This document shows positions 54,616 through 63,196 of a stretch of DNA of 64,000 nucleotides, piece by piece. The number at the start of each line of letters is the position of its first letter. The first letter of the stretch is position 1. The DNA lies in NCBI GenBank assembly GCA_001464895.1, contig LNEE01000051.1:1-64000 (forward strand), written 5' to 3'. Under the pieces are notes generated by a model. The model searched no databases. It had not been told where the DNA came from and saw only the letters and a program-made list of their open reading frames with translations. The translations under genes were made by a program, and so were the position numbers. Origin of the DNA: Betaproteobacteria bacterium Ga0077532 (GTDB lineage: Bacteria; Pseudomonadota; Gammaproteobacteria; Burkholderiales; Ga0077523).

Positions 54616-54942
54616 ATGAGTGACCACATTCAGCATGTGACCGATGAAACCTTCGAAACGGAGGTTCTGCAGGCCGATATCCCGGTGCTCGTGGATTTCT
54701 GGGCCGAGTGGTGCGGTCCCTGCAAGCAGATCGCCCCATCCCTCGACGAACTCGCGGCCGAGTACGCCGGGCGCCTCAAGGTCGCCAAGATCAACATCGA
54801 CGAGAACCAGTCCACGCCGCGCAAACTCGGAGTGAAGGGCATCCCGACGCTCCAGATCTTCAAGAACGGCAGTCTCGAGGCGCAGAAGGTCGGCGCCGTT
54901 CCGAAATCCCAGCTGAAGGCATTCATCGACAGTGTCATCTGA
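54616..54942 (+). CDS. trxA: Thioredoxin
   Basis: A 108-residue thioredoxin 1. The redox motif WCGPC is at 32-36, the buried Asp is in VDFWAEWCG, and the cis-Pro segment is [11 protein letters not shown]. It keeps cytoplasmic thiols reduced with thioredoxin reductase (elsewhere). ATG at 54616 preceded by a GA-rich stretch. It is the first gene of the conserved trxA-rho block; 154 bp separate it from the canonical start of rho. Confidence 0.97.
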   Translation: MSDHIQHVTDETFETEVLQADIPVLVDFWAEWCGPCKQIAPSLDELAAEYAGRLKVAKINIDENQSTPRKLGVKGIPTLQIFKNGSLEAQKVGAVPKSQLKAFIDSVI

Positions 54943-55096
54943 GTCCACCACCGTCCACGACGCGTCCAGCGTCGACCCGGACGCGCCGGCCGAAGCTTCG
55001 GCCAACGACGCGCAGGCCCAGCCGAATCCCGGGCGCCACGGACACCCCCGGCAACGCCGGAATACGCCGCCTCCCCCCCGTCCCACGGGGGTGCCG

Positions 55097-56356
55097 ATGC
55101 ATCTCTCCGACCTGAAGAACCTGCACGTGACGGAACTCGTCGAGATGGCGCAAGCCAACGAGATCGAGAATGCCAACCGTCTGCGTAAACAGGATCTGAT
55201 CTTCGCGCTGCTGAAGAACACCGCCAAGCGCGGGGACAGCATCTTCGGAGACGGCACGCTGGAGGTGCTGCCGGATGGCTTCGGCTTCCTGCGGTCGCCC
55301 GACACGTCCTACCTCGCCGGGCCCGACGACATCTACGTCAGCCCTTCGCAGATCCGACGCTTCAACCTGCACACCGGCGACTCCATCCAGGGCGAGATCC
55401 GCACGCCGAAGGACGGTGAGCGCTACTTCGCACTGGTCAAGGTGGACCGCGTCAACGGCGAGCCGCCCGAGAACGCGAAACACAAGATCCTCTTCGAGAA
55501 CCTCACGCCGCTGTTCCCCACCGAGCAGTTCCTGCTCGAGCGCGAGATCAAGTCCGAAGAGAACCTCACCGGCCGCATCGTCGACATCATCGCGCCCATC
55601 GGCAAGGGCCAGCGCGGTCTGCTGGTGGCGAGCCCGAAGAGCGGCAAGACGGTGATGCTCCAGCACATCGCCCACTCGCTGATGGCGAACTATCCGGAAG
55701 TGGTCCTGATCGTGCTGCTCATCGACGAGCGCCCCGAGGAAGTGACCGAGATGCAGCGTTCGGTGCGTGGTGAGGTGGTGTCGTCGACCTTCGACGAACC
55801 GGCCACGCGACACGTGCAGGTCGCCGAGATGGTGCTGGAGAAGGCGAAGCGCCTGGTGGAGCACAAGAAGGACGTTGTGATCCTGCTGGACTCGATCACC
55901 CGCCTTGCCCGCGCCTACAACACCGTCGTCCCGGCCTCCGGCAAGGTGCTGACCGGTGGCGTCGACTCCAATGCCCTGCAGCGCCCGAAGCGTTTCTTCG
56001 GCGCCGCGCGGAACATCGAGGAAGGCGGTTCCCTCACGATCATCGCCACGGCGCTGATCGACACTGGCTCCCGGATGGATGACGTCATCTACGAGGAGTT
56101 CAAGGGTACCGGCAACATGGAAATCCACCTCGACCGCCGGATGGCCGAGAAGCGGATCTACCCCGCGATCAACGTGAACCGTTCGGGCACGCGCCGCGAG
56201 GAGCTTCTGATCCGCCAGGAGATCCTGCAGAAGATCTGGGTGCTGCGGAAGCTGCTGTACCCGATGGACGAGCTGGAAGCGACGGAATTCCTGACCGACA
56301 AGCTGCGGTCGACGAAGAACAACGCCGACTTCTTCGATTCGATGCGTCGCGGCTGA
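55097..56356 (+). CDS. rho: Transcription termination factor Rho
   Basis: A 419-residue hexameric RNA-dependent ATPase, exactly the E. coli length and with Walker A SPKSGKT ending at K184. The N-terminal [17 protein letters not shown], the RNA-binding cold-shock domain with DGFGFLRS, the [12 protein letters not shown] loop and the Q-loop/R-loop near IKS-type residues match. The chosen ATG gives the canonical N-terminus. An in-frame open stretch of 55 codons runs back to a GTG at 54932 inside trxA; it is C-rich and could be an Arg/Pro-rich N-terminal extension or the autoregulatory leader. The stop codon lies in the loop of a hairpin. Confidence 0.96.
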   Translation: MHLSDLKNLHVTELVEMAQANEIENANRLRKQDLIFALLKNTAKRGDSIFGDGTLEVLPDGFGFLRSPDTSYLAGPDDIYVSPSQIRRFNLHTGDSIQGEIRTPKDGERYFALVKVDRVNGEPPENAKHKILFENLTPLFPTEQFLLEREIKSEENLTGRIVDIIAPIGKGQRGLLVASPKSGKTVMLQHIAHSLMANYPEVVLIVLLIDERPEEVTEMQRSVRGEVVSSTFDEPATRHVQVAEMVLEKAKRLVEHKKDVVILLDSITRLARAYNTVVPASGKVLTGGVDSNALQRPKRFFGAARNIEEGGSLTIIATALIDTGSRMDDVIYEEFKGTGNMEIHLDRRMAEKRIYPAINVNRSGTRREELLIRQEILQKIWVLRKLLYPMDELEATEFLTDKLRSTKNNADFFDSMRRG

Positions 56357-56457
56357 AGCCGCGACGGAGTGAAGTGGGCGCGGCTGACGCCGCAACGGTG
56401 TGAATTAGCCGCGACTGCAGCCGTGGCGGAGTTGATCGACCGCGGCTGAATCCGTGG
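56345..56457. repeat. Four REP-like hairpins starting at the rho stop codon
   Basis: CGCGGCTGAAGCCGCG (inside 56345-56366), GCGGCTGACGCCGC (56380-56393), CCGCGACTGCAGCCGTGG (56409-56426) and CCGCGGCTGAATCCGTGG (56440-56457) are related palindromes spaced about 30 bp. The first spans the TGA of rho. There is no T-run after any of them, so they are not classical terminators. They may protect the 3' end or be degenerate REP elements. Confidence 0.75.
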
Positions 56458-56539
56458 TGGGGCGCGGTCCGGTGGCGGGGTGCTTGCCCCGCACCTGATT
56501 TGTCAGGATAATCCGCGCCCTTGCGATGGGAGGTTTCAT

Positions 56540-56618
56540 CGCCACGGATTGCTACGAATCGGCTACGAATCGCTACGAGTCGCCACGAATCGCTACGGAT
56601 AGCCACGATAGCCATGAT
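56540..56618. repeat. Tandem 10-bp repeat upstream of rpmE
   Basis: About eight imperfect copies of CGCTACGAAT (variants CGCCACGAAT, GGCTACGAAT, AGCCACGAT) run head to tail from 56540 to 56618. It lies between the rho hairpins and rpmE, about 90 bp before the rpmE ATG. Slippage-prone; no function known. Confidence 0.8.
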
Positions 56619-56707
56619 CGGGGTCCCGGTGGTCAGTCCTCAACGGACCGCCTCCCCTCAACTGCCGCGCGGTCGGAAATCGCCCGGCACAGCCAGGACA
56701 GCACACC

Positions 56708-56974
56708 ATGAAGCAGGGCATCCATCCCGAGTACAAGGAAGTCATCTTCCACGACCCCGGTGCGAATTTCTCGTTTCTGACCAAGTCGACCATCGAGACC
56801 AAGAATCGCGAGAAGATGAAGTGGGAAGACGGCAACGAGTATCCCGTCATCCGCGTCGAAATCTCCTCGGCCTCGCACCCGTTCTACACGGGCAAGCAGA
56901 AGATCATGGACACCGCCGGACGGGTCGAACGCTTCCGTCAGCGCTACAGCCGCAGCCCGAAGGTAGCGAAGTAA
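56708..56974 (+). CDS. rpmE2: 50S ribosomal protein L31 type B
   Basis: An 88-residue ribosomal protein. [21 protein letters not shown] and [25 protein letters not shown] match the L31 family. The zinc-binding cysteines of type A are missing, and the length fits the C-minus type B form, which replaces the zinc-loaded version under zinc limitation; here the window shows no second copy or Zur site. The ATG at 56708 is 9 nt after a CAGGACAG site. An intrinsic terminator follows. Confidence 0.93.
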   Translation: MKQGIHPEYKEVIFHDPGANFSFLTKSTIETKNREKMKWEDGNEYPVIRVEISSASHPFYTGKQKIMDTAGRVERFRQRYSRSPKVAK

Positions 56975-56996
56975 GCTTCGGTTCCGGCATCGCGAG

Positions 56997-57020
56997 AAGG
57001 CAGCCTCCGGGCTGCCTTTT
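56997..57020 (+). terminator. Intrinsic terminator after rpmE
   Basis: Stem AAGGCAGCC / GGCTGCCTT with a 3-nt loop (TCC), followed by TTTTTCGTTT. It is 22 bp after the L31 stop codon. Confidence 0.9.
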
Positions 57021-57056
57021 TCGTTTGTCGAACGAGAATCCCGAGTCCGTACCGCC

Positions 57057-57119
57057 ATGACGACGTCCGTCACCGCAGACCGCCCTTCAAGCCATCCCGC
57101 ACGGGAGCGTCGCGCGTGA
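57057..57119 (+). other. Possible 20-codon leader ORF overlapping the glycosyltransferase start
   Basis: ATG at 57057 opens a 20-codon frame (MTTSVTADRPSSHPARERRA) that ends in a TGA overlapping the GTG of the next gene as GTGA. Either this is a leader peptide coupled to the glycosyltransferase or an accident. Its own ribosome-binding site is weak. Confidence 0.3.
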
Positions 57120-58810
57120 TCTTCGGCGCCGCGCGGTTGCGCTCCGACGCGCTCGCGTCCTTCCTCGAGACCCACCGCACGCTGGTCACCGTGGTGCTGT
57201 GCGCCGCATGGATGATTCCCGGCCTTGTGGGCCGGGACCCCTGGAAGCCGGACGAGGCGTTCGTCCTGGGCGTGGTCCACCAGATGATGCTGTCGGGCGA
57301 CTTCGTCGTGCCGGCGCTGGCGGGTGAGACCTTCCTGCGCTTCCCGCCCTTCTATTACCTCACTGCTGCCGTTTTCGGAAAGGTGCTCACGCCGCTGCTG
57401 CCGCTGCACGACGCAGTGCGGCTGGTGAATCTCGCCTACGGGGCGGCAACGCTCAGCCTGATCGCGGCGACGGTCGCACGGCTCCACGGCAACGGCCGGG
57501 GCTGGCTCGCGCCGCTGCTCCTCATCGGTTGTGTCGGCATGGTGCAACCGGCCCACCAGCTCGTGCCGGACAACGCACTCCTGACCGCCTTCGCCCTGGC
57601 GCTCTACGGCTTCGCGGTGGTCCCGACCCAGGCAATCCGAGGCGGTCTCGCCGTGGGCACGGCCATCGGTCTGGCCTTCCTGTCTCGCGGCATCCTCTGC
57701 GCGCTTGCGCTGACCGTCACGACCCTGCTCCTGCCGCTCGTCTGCCGGCCGTGCCGGACGACCAGGGCCTGGCGCTGGCTGCTGGTGGCCTCGCTGGCCG
57801 CGCTGCCCTGGCTGGTGATCTGGCCAGCGCTGCTGTACGCACGGGATCCAGCGCTCGTCAGTGAATGGCTCTCGATCCACGAGTTCGGCCGGTATCGATT
57901 CGATCTTCCCGGCGCGGGCAAGGGGACGGCTGTCTACTACGTCAAGGTGTTGCCCTGGTTCGCCTGGCCGGTACTGCCGTTCGCGCTCTGGACGCTTTGG
58001 CGGGGCCGACGCGCGATGCTCGACCAGGTTGCGCTGACGGCGCCGGCGCTGCTGTTCGTCACGACACTTCTGCTGCTCAGCACCTCTCACGACAAACGGG
58101 AGCTTCTCGCGCTGCCGCTGCTGGTGCCGTTGGCTGTTCTGGCGGCTGGCGGCCTGGCGGATCTGCGTCGGGGCGCGCTCAATGCCTTCTTCTGGTTCGG
58201 TATCGCCTTCTTCCTGTTCTTCATTGCGGCGGGCTGGGTCTACGGCATCGCCGTGGAGTTCGGCGTCCCCGCGCGCCTCGCCGCGCACATGGCCCGCATG
58301 GAACCCGGCTACGTCGCACGGACCGGGGCCTTGATGCTTGCATTCGCGGGAATCCTCACCCTGGGTTGGCTGCTCGCGCTCTTCAACATCCGACGCTCGC
58401 CGGAGCGGCCGTTCCTGGTCTGGGCGGTCGGCGCCACGGCTTTCTGGGGTGTGCTGACGAGCCTCATGTTCGGATACCTCGACCACGCGAAGTCCTATCG
58501 GGAGATGGTCGCCTCGCTCGGAGCGGCCCTGCCGGCCGAGCGACGTTGCGTGGCGAGCCTGGCGCTCGGCGATTCCCAGCGGGCCCTCCTCCACTACTAC
58601 CTGGGGCTCGTGACGCAACGGATCGAGAGCGGCGTCCACATCGACACCTGTGATCTTATGCTGGTGGAGGGCAAGCGGAACACAGGCACGCTGGAAGGCC
58701 CCTGGCAGCTGCTCTGGGAAGGACACCGCAGCGGGGACAACCGGGAACGGTTCCGTCTCTACCGAAGCACCGTGGCCACCAGCGGCCAGACGACCGAGGG
58801 ACCCGAATGA
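57116..58810 (+). CDS. ArnT/PMT-like glycosyltransferase family 39 protein
   Basis: A 564-residue inner-membrane glycosyltransferase with about 11-12 helices. The first periplasmic loop carries RDPWKPDEAFV, the conserved Asp-Glu of ArnT/PMT proteins, then RFPPFYYLTAA. They transfer sugars from lipid carriers to lipid A or proteins. The last 100 residues form a periplasmic domain. The start is a GTG at 57116 with GGGAG 8 nt upstream. Its end overlaps the acyl-CoA ligase start by 4 nt, so it heads a short operon. The acceptor is unknown. Confidence 0.82.
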   Translation: MIFGAARLRSDALASFLETHRTLVTVVLCAAWMIPGLVGRDPWKPDEAFVLGVVHQMMLSGDFVVPALAGETFLRFPPFYYLTAAVFGKVLTPLLPLHDAVRLVNLAYGAATLSLIAATVARLHGNGRGWLAPLLLIGCVGMVQPAHQLVPDNALLTAFALALYGFAVVPTQAIRGGLAVGTAIGLAFLSRGILCALALTVTTLLLPLVCRPCRTTRAWRWLLVASLAALPWLVIWPALLYARDPALVSEWLSIHEFGRYRFDLPGAGKGTAVYYVKVLPWFAWPVLPFALWTLWRGRRAMLDQVALTAPALLFVTTLLLLSTSHDKRELLALPLLVPLAVLAAGGLADLRRGALNAFFWFGIAFFLFFIAAGWVYGIAVEFGVPARLAAHMARMEPGYVARTGALMLAFAGILTLGWLLALFNIRRSPERPFLVWAVGATAFWGVLTSLMFGYLDHAKSYREMVASLGAALPAERRCVASLALGDSQRALLHYYLGLVTQRIESGVHIDTCDLMLVEGKRNTGTLEGPWQLLWEGHRSGDNRERFRLYRSTVATSGQTTEGPE

Positions 58811-60468
58811 CGGCTGCCACCGTGATGCATCTCCCGGACGACGCACGGGATCACGCCGACCTCGTCGGCCGCTTCCGCTGGCAGGTGCCGGCGCAGTTCA
58901 ACATCGGCGTCGATGTCTGCGGACGGCACGCCCTGGACCGCGACCGCATCGCCCTGCACTACGAAGACGAGGACGGTACCGCGGCCACCTGGACGTTCCA
59001 CCAGGTGCAGGCCCGGGCCAATGCGTTGAGTCATGCGCTTGCCGCCCACGGCATCGGCCGCGGCGACCGTGTCGCCATCGTCCTGCCACAGCGACCGGAA
59101 GCGGCGATCTCGCACGTGGCGATCTACCAGATGGGCGCGATCGCCGTCCCGCTGTCGCATCTCTTCGGGCCCGAGGCGCTGGAGACGAGGCTGCGCGACG
59201 CCGGTGTCGCCATCGCCATCGTGGACGCCGAAAGCCTGCCGAAGGTGCAGTCCGTGCACGACCGCCTGCCGGGGTTGCAGCACCTGATCGGCGTGGCGGG
59301 TGCTGCAGGGGCTCGGGTGCTTCCCTGGGACGCCCTGATCGCCAGGGCCTCGGACGCCTTCACGCCGGTCGCCACAGCCGCCGACGACCCCGCGCTCATC
59401 ATCTACACGAGCGGGACGACCGGGGCGCCGAAGGGCGCGCTCATCCCGCATCGCGCGTTGATCGGCAACCTCTCCGGATTCTCCTGCTCGCACGACTTCT
59501 TTCCCCAGCCGGGCGACGTCTTCTGGTCGCCCGCGGACTGGGCGTGGACGGGAGGCCTCTTCGACGCCCTGCTGCCAGTGTGGCACTACGGACTGCCGCT
59601 CGTGGCCCACCGGGGACGATTCGATCCCGAGCACGCCTGCCGGCTCATGGAGCGCTACCGCGTGCGCAACGCGTTCCTGTTCCCGACGGCGCTCAAGATG
59701 ATGATGAAGGACGTCGCCGACGTGCGCGGCCGCTTCGACATCCGACTGCGCAGCATGATGAGTGGGGGCGAATCCGTCGGCGAGACGCTGCTCGGCTGGG
59801 TCCGCGAGCAGTTCGGCGTGAGCATCAACGAGATCTTCGGGCAGACCGAGGCCAACTACGTGATCGGGGGTTGCTCCAGCGTGTTCGAACCGCGCCCGGG
59901 TGCCGTGGGGCGCCCGTACCCGGGGCACCGGATCGCCCTGCTCGACGACGCCGGGGCGGAGCTGCCCGACGACACCCTGGGGGAGATCGCCGTGCTCGCG
60001 GAAGACGACCCGGTGGTGTTCCTCGGCTACTGGAACAACCCCGACGCGACCGAAGCCAAGTACTCGGGTCGCTGGCTGCGCACCGGCGACCTCGCCGTGC
60101 GCGATGCCGAGGGCTACTACTGGTACCGCGGCCGCACGGACGACGTGATCAAGAGCGCCGGTTACCGTATCGGACCCGCAGAGATCGAGAACTGCCTCCT
60201 GAGGCACCCGGCTGTCGCGAACGTGGCAGTGGTGGCCGTTCCGGACGAGACGCGTGGCAGCCTCATCAAGGCCGTCATAGTCCTCACCCCGGGCCACGCC
60301 CCGGATGCCGGGACCGAGTCGGCCCTGTCGACCCACGTACGGGAACGACTGGCGCCCTACCAGTGCCCGAAGCTGTTCGAGTTCGTGGCATCGCTGCCCA
60401 TGACCACCAGTGGCAAGGTCCAGCGACGCCTGCTGCGCGACACCCCCGGAAGCCCGCCGAAGTCATGA
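58807..60468 (+). CDS. AMP-binding acyl-CoA synthetase
   Basis: A 553-residue adenylate-forming ligase that activates a carboxylic acid to acyl-CoA. The P-loop IIYTSGTTGAPKG, the motif INEIFGQTEANY, GRWLRTGDLAVRD and the C-terminal catalytic Lys in TSGKVQRRLL are present. Overall shape is close to acetyl-CoA and medium-chain (benzoate-type) synthetases; the acid is not clear. The start (ATGA) overlaps the glycosyltransferase stop, and the end overlaps hslO by 4 nt. Confidence 0.9.
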   Translation: MTAATVMHLPDDARDHADLVGRFRWQVPAQFNIGVDVCGRHALDRDRIALHYEDEDGTAATWTFHQVQARANALSHALAAHGIGRGDRVAIVLPQRPEAAISHVAIYQMGAIAVPLSHLFGPEALETRLRDAGVAIAIVDAESLPKVQSVHDRLPGLQHLIGVAGAAGARVLPWDALIARASDAFTPVATAADDPALIIYTSGTTGAPKGALIPHRALIGNLSGFSCSHDFFPQPGDVFWSPADWAWTGGLFDALLPVWHYGLPLVAHRGRFDPEHACRLMERYRVRNAFLFPTALKMMMKDVADVRGRFDIRLRSMMSGGESVGETLLGWVREQFGVSINEIFGQTEANYVIGGCSSVFEPRPGAVGRPYPGHRIALLDDAGAELPDDTLGEIAVLAEDDPVVFLGYWNNPDATEAKYSGRWLRTGDLAVRDAEGYYWYRGRTDDVIKSAGYRIGPAEIENCLLRHPAVANVAVVAVPDETRGSLIKAVIVLTPGHAPDAGTESALSTHVRERLAPYQCPKLFEFVASLPMTTSGKVQRRLLRDTPGSPPKS

Positions 60469-61334
60469 CCGATTCCCTGCAACGATTCCTGTTCGAGAAC
60501 ACGCCGGTACGCGGCCATCTCGTCCATCTCGACGCCACGTGGCGTGCCGTGCTGGAGCGCCACGAGTACCCCGAACCGCTCCGCGCCCTGCTGGGCGAAC
60601 TCATGGCCGCCGGTGCCCTGCTCTCCGCGACGCTCAAGTTCGAGGGCGCACTCATCATGCAGATGCAGGGGGGCGGGCCGGTGACGCTCCTGGTGGTGGA
60701 GGTCACGAGCGAAGGCACGCTCCGCGCGACTGCGTCGTGGGAGGGCGATCTCCCGCAGGGGACGATGCAGGATCTCGTCGGCGGTGGCCGCTTCGCGATC
60801 TCGCTCGTACCCGGAGACGGCTCGCAGCCCTACCAGGGCATCGTCGATCTTCACGGCGATACCGTGGCCGAGGTGCTCGAACACTACATGGCGGCGTCCG
60901 AACAACTCGAGACGAAGCTCTGGCTCGCGTGCGACGACCGTCAGGCGGCCGGGATGCTCATCCAGAAACTGCCCGCCACCGAGGAATCCGATCTCGATGC
61001 GTGGGCGCGCGTGAACCACCTCGCCGGCACCCTGAAGAACGACGAGCTGCTGCGCCTGCCCGCGCGCGAGGTCATCCGGCGGCTCTTCCACGAGGAGGAC
61101 GTGCGTCTCTTCGAGGCCACGCCGCTCGCCTTCCGCTGCTCGTGCTCCCGGGACCGGGTCATCGGCATGCTGCGGATGCTCGGTCGCGACGAGGTCCATT
61201 CGATCCTGGAGGAACGCGGCAAGGTCGAGGTCACCTGCGAGTTCTGCCGCAAGCGCTACACGCTCGATCCGGTGGACGCCGAGCAGGTGTTCGCGGCCGA
61301 GGTGCAGACCCCGCCGGGTCGCACGCGCCACTAG
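60465..61334 (+). CDS. hslO: Hsp33 redox-regulated chaperone
   Basis: A 289-residue cytosolic holdase switched on by oxidation. The four redox/zinc cysteines are CSC (in FRCSCSRDR) and CEFC near the C-terminus. The N-terminal domain has ATWRAVLERHEYPEPLRALLGELMAAGALLSATLKFEG. ATG overlaps the upstream stop by 4 nt. It is 40 bp before hslR, a pairing also found in enterobacteria. Confidence 0.95.
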   Translation: MTDSLQRFLFENTPVRGHLVHLDATWRAVLERHEYPEPLRALLGELMAAGALLSATLKFEGALIMQMQGGGPVTLLVVEVTSEGTLRATASWEGDLPQGTMQDLVGGGRFAISLVPGDGSQPYQGIVDLHGDTVAEVLEHYMAASEQLETKLWLACDDRQAAGMLIQKLPATEESDLDAWARVNHLAGTLKNDELLRLPAREVIRRLFHEEDVRLFEATPLAFRCSCSRDRVIGMLRMLGRDEVHSILEERGKVEVTCEFCRKRYTLDPVDAEQVFAAEVQTPPGRTRH

Positions 61335-61374
61335 GCGGACTGCGATTGATCCGCGCGGTCGCGACGGCACCGCC

Positions 61375-61770
61375 ATGAGCGAAGCCCCGGACCGCCTGCG
61401 GATCGACAAGTGGCTGTGGGCTGCGCGGTTCTTCAAGACGCGTTCCCTCGCCTCGGACGCCGTCGATGGCGGCAAGGTGCAGGTGAACGGCGAGCGCGTG
61501 AAGCCCGCCAAGGCCGTGAAGGCGGGCGACCGCCTGTCGATCCGCATCGGGGCGTTCACCTGGCAGATCGAGGTGATCGCCCTGTCCGATCGCCGGGGTC
61601 CGCCCCCCACGGCACAGCTCCTCTACACCGAGAGCGAGGAAAGCCGGGTGGCCCGCACGCGCGTCGCCGACGAACTCCGGGCGAGCCGCCCCACGAATCC
61701 GCTGCACAAGGGCCGCCCCACGAAGAAGGATCGTCGGGAGATGGATCGCTTCCAGGACGACAACGACTGA
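61375..61770 (+). CDS. hslR: Hsp15-like S4-domain RNA-binding protein
   Basis: A 131-residue protein with the S4 RNA-binding domain (RLRIDKWLWAARFFKTRSLA, GGKVQVNGERVKPAKAVKAGD). The C-terminal tail is basic with NPLHKGRPTKKDRREMDRF, typical of Hsp15. The E. coli protein binds 50S subunits with stalled peptidyl-tRNA after heat shock. Next to hslO, so the two form a stress pair. Confidence 0.92.
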   Translation: MSEAPDRLRIDKWLWAARFFKTRSLASDAVDGGKVQVNGERVKPAKAVKAGDRLSIRIGAFTWQIEVIALSDRRGPPPTAQLLYTESEESRVARTRVADELRASRPTNPLHKGRPTKKDRREMDRFQDDND

Positions 61771-61950
61771 CCGGCTGCCGGGCGCGATGCTGTGACGCAC
61801 CACGCCCTCGACAGTGCCCGGAAGCCGCGCGTAGACTGACGGCCGCTTTTGCGGTGCAGCACCCCCGGGCTCTGCGCCACCCGCCCTCCGGGTGACGACG
61901 GCTCCCGCCACGACCGTGGCGCCGGGGACACGACAACAGGAGAGACAGTC

Positions 61951-63129
61951 ATGGACGATGTGGTGATCGTGGGTGCGGTCCGCACCGCGGTGGGCAAGTT
62001 CGGCGGGACGCTCGCGAAGATTCCCGCGCCGCGCCTCGGTGCTGCGGTGATCCAGGCCCTCCTTGCCCGAACGGGCGTGAAGGCCGATGCCGTGAGCGAA
62101 GTCCTCCTGGGCCAGGTCCTCGCGGCCGGCTCGGGCCAGAACCCGGCCCGACAGGCAGGCATCTTCGCCGGCCTCCCCGACATGGTCCCGGCCATGACCA
62201 TCAACAAGGTGTGCGGCTCCGGCCTCAAGGCGACCCACCTCGCCGCCCAGGCCATCAAGGCCGGCGACGCCGAGATCGTGATCGCGGGCGGGCAGGAGAA
62301 CATGAGTGCCGCCCCCCACGTCCTCTCGAACTCCCGCGACGGTTTCCGGATGGGCGACACGAAGCTCGTCGACTCGATGATCGTCGACGGCCTGTGGGAC
62401 GTCTACAACCAGTACCACATGGGCACGACCGCCGAGAACATCGCGGCCAAGTGGGGCGTGACGCGCGAGGAGCAGGATGCCTTCGCCGCCGCCTCGCAGC
62501 AGAAGGCCGAGGCCGCGCAGAAGGCCGGGAAGTTCAAGGACGAGATCGTCGGGATCGAGATCCCGAGCCGCAAGGGCCCGGCCACGATCTTCGATACGGA
62601 TGAATACCCGAAGCACGGGACCACCGTGGAATCCCTCGCCGCCCTGCGCCCCGCCTTCGACAAGGCCGGCTCGGTGACCGCCGGCAACGCGTCCGGGCTG
62701 AACGACGGCGCCGCGGCAGTGATGATGATGTCGGCCCGCAAGGCTGCCGAACTGGGTCTCAAGCCGCTCGCGAAGATCCGTGCGTACTCCTCCGCCGGCG
62801 TCGATCCGAAGTTCATGGGCATGGGCCCGGTGCCCGCGAGCCGGCTGTGCCTGTCGAAGGCTGGTTGGTCGGTGGAAGACCTCGATCTGCTCGAGATCAA
62901 CGAAGCCTTCGCCGCGCAGGCGATCGCGGTGAACCGCGACATGGGCTGGGACACCTCGAAGGTGAACGTGAACGGCGGCGCCATCGCGATCGGTCACCCG
63001 ATCGGTGCCTCGGGCTGCCGCATCCTCGTCACGCTCATCCACGAGATGATCCGGCGCGACGCGAAGAAGGGCCTCGCCAGCCTGTGCATCGGCGGCGGCA
63101 TGGGCGTCGCCCTCGCGATCGAACGCTGA
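61951..63129 (+). CDS. phaA: Acetyl-CoA acetyltransferase (thiolase II)
   Basis: A 392-residue biosynthetic thiolase joining two acetyl-CoA into acetoacetyl-CoA, the first step of polyhydroxybutyrate or of ketone-type pathways. The nucleophile is C88 in KVCGSGLK; the GHP and CxG motifs ([22 protein letters not shown]) and NEAFA are intact. AACAGGAGAGACAG precedes the ATG. No phaB/phaC lies within the window, so PHA assignment is by family only. The downstream gene is a second thiolase. Confidence 0.93.
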   Translation: MDDVVIVGAVRTAVGKFGGTLAKIPAPRLGAAVIQALLARTGVKADAVSEVLLGQVLAAGSGQNPARQAGIFAGLPDMVPAMTINKVCGSGLKATHLAAQAIKAGDAEIVIAGGQENMSAAPHVLSNSRDGFRMGDTKLVDSMIVDGLWDVYNQYHMGTTAENIAAKWGVTREEQDAFAAASQQKAEAAQKAGKFKDEIVGIEIPSRKGPATIFDTDEYPKHGTTVESLAALRPAFDKAGSVTAGNASGLNDGAAAVMMMSARKAAELGLKPLAKIRAYSSAGVDPKFMGMGPVPASRLCLSKAGWSVEDLDLLEINEAFAAQAIAVNRDMGWDTSKVNVNGGAIAIGHPIGASGCRILVTLIHEMIRRDAKKGLASLCIGGGMGVALAIER

Positions 63130-63196
63130 AACCGATCCCATTCCAGGACAGCAGGCTGCAAGACCGGCAACGCAGCGGTCACGGAGAACGAAAATC

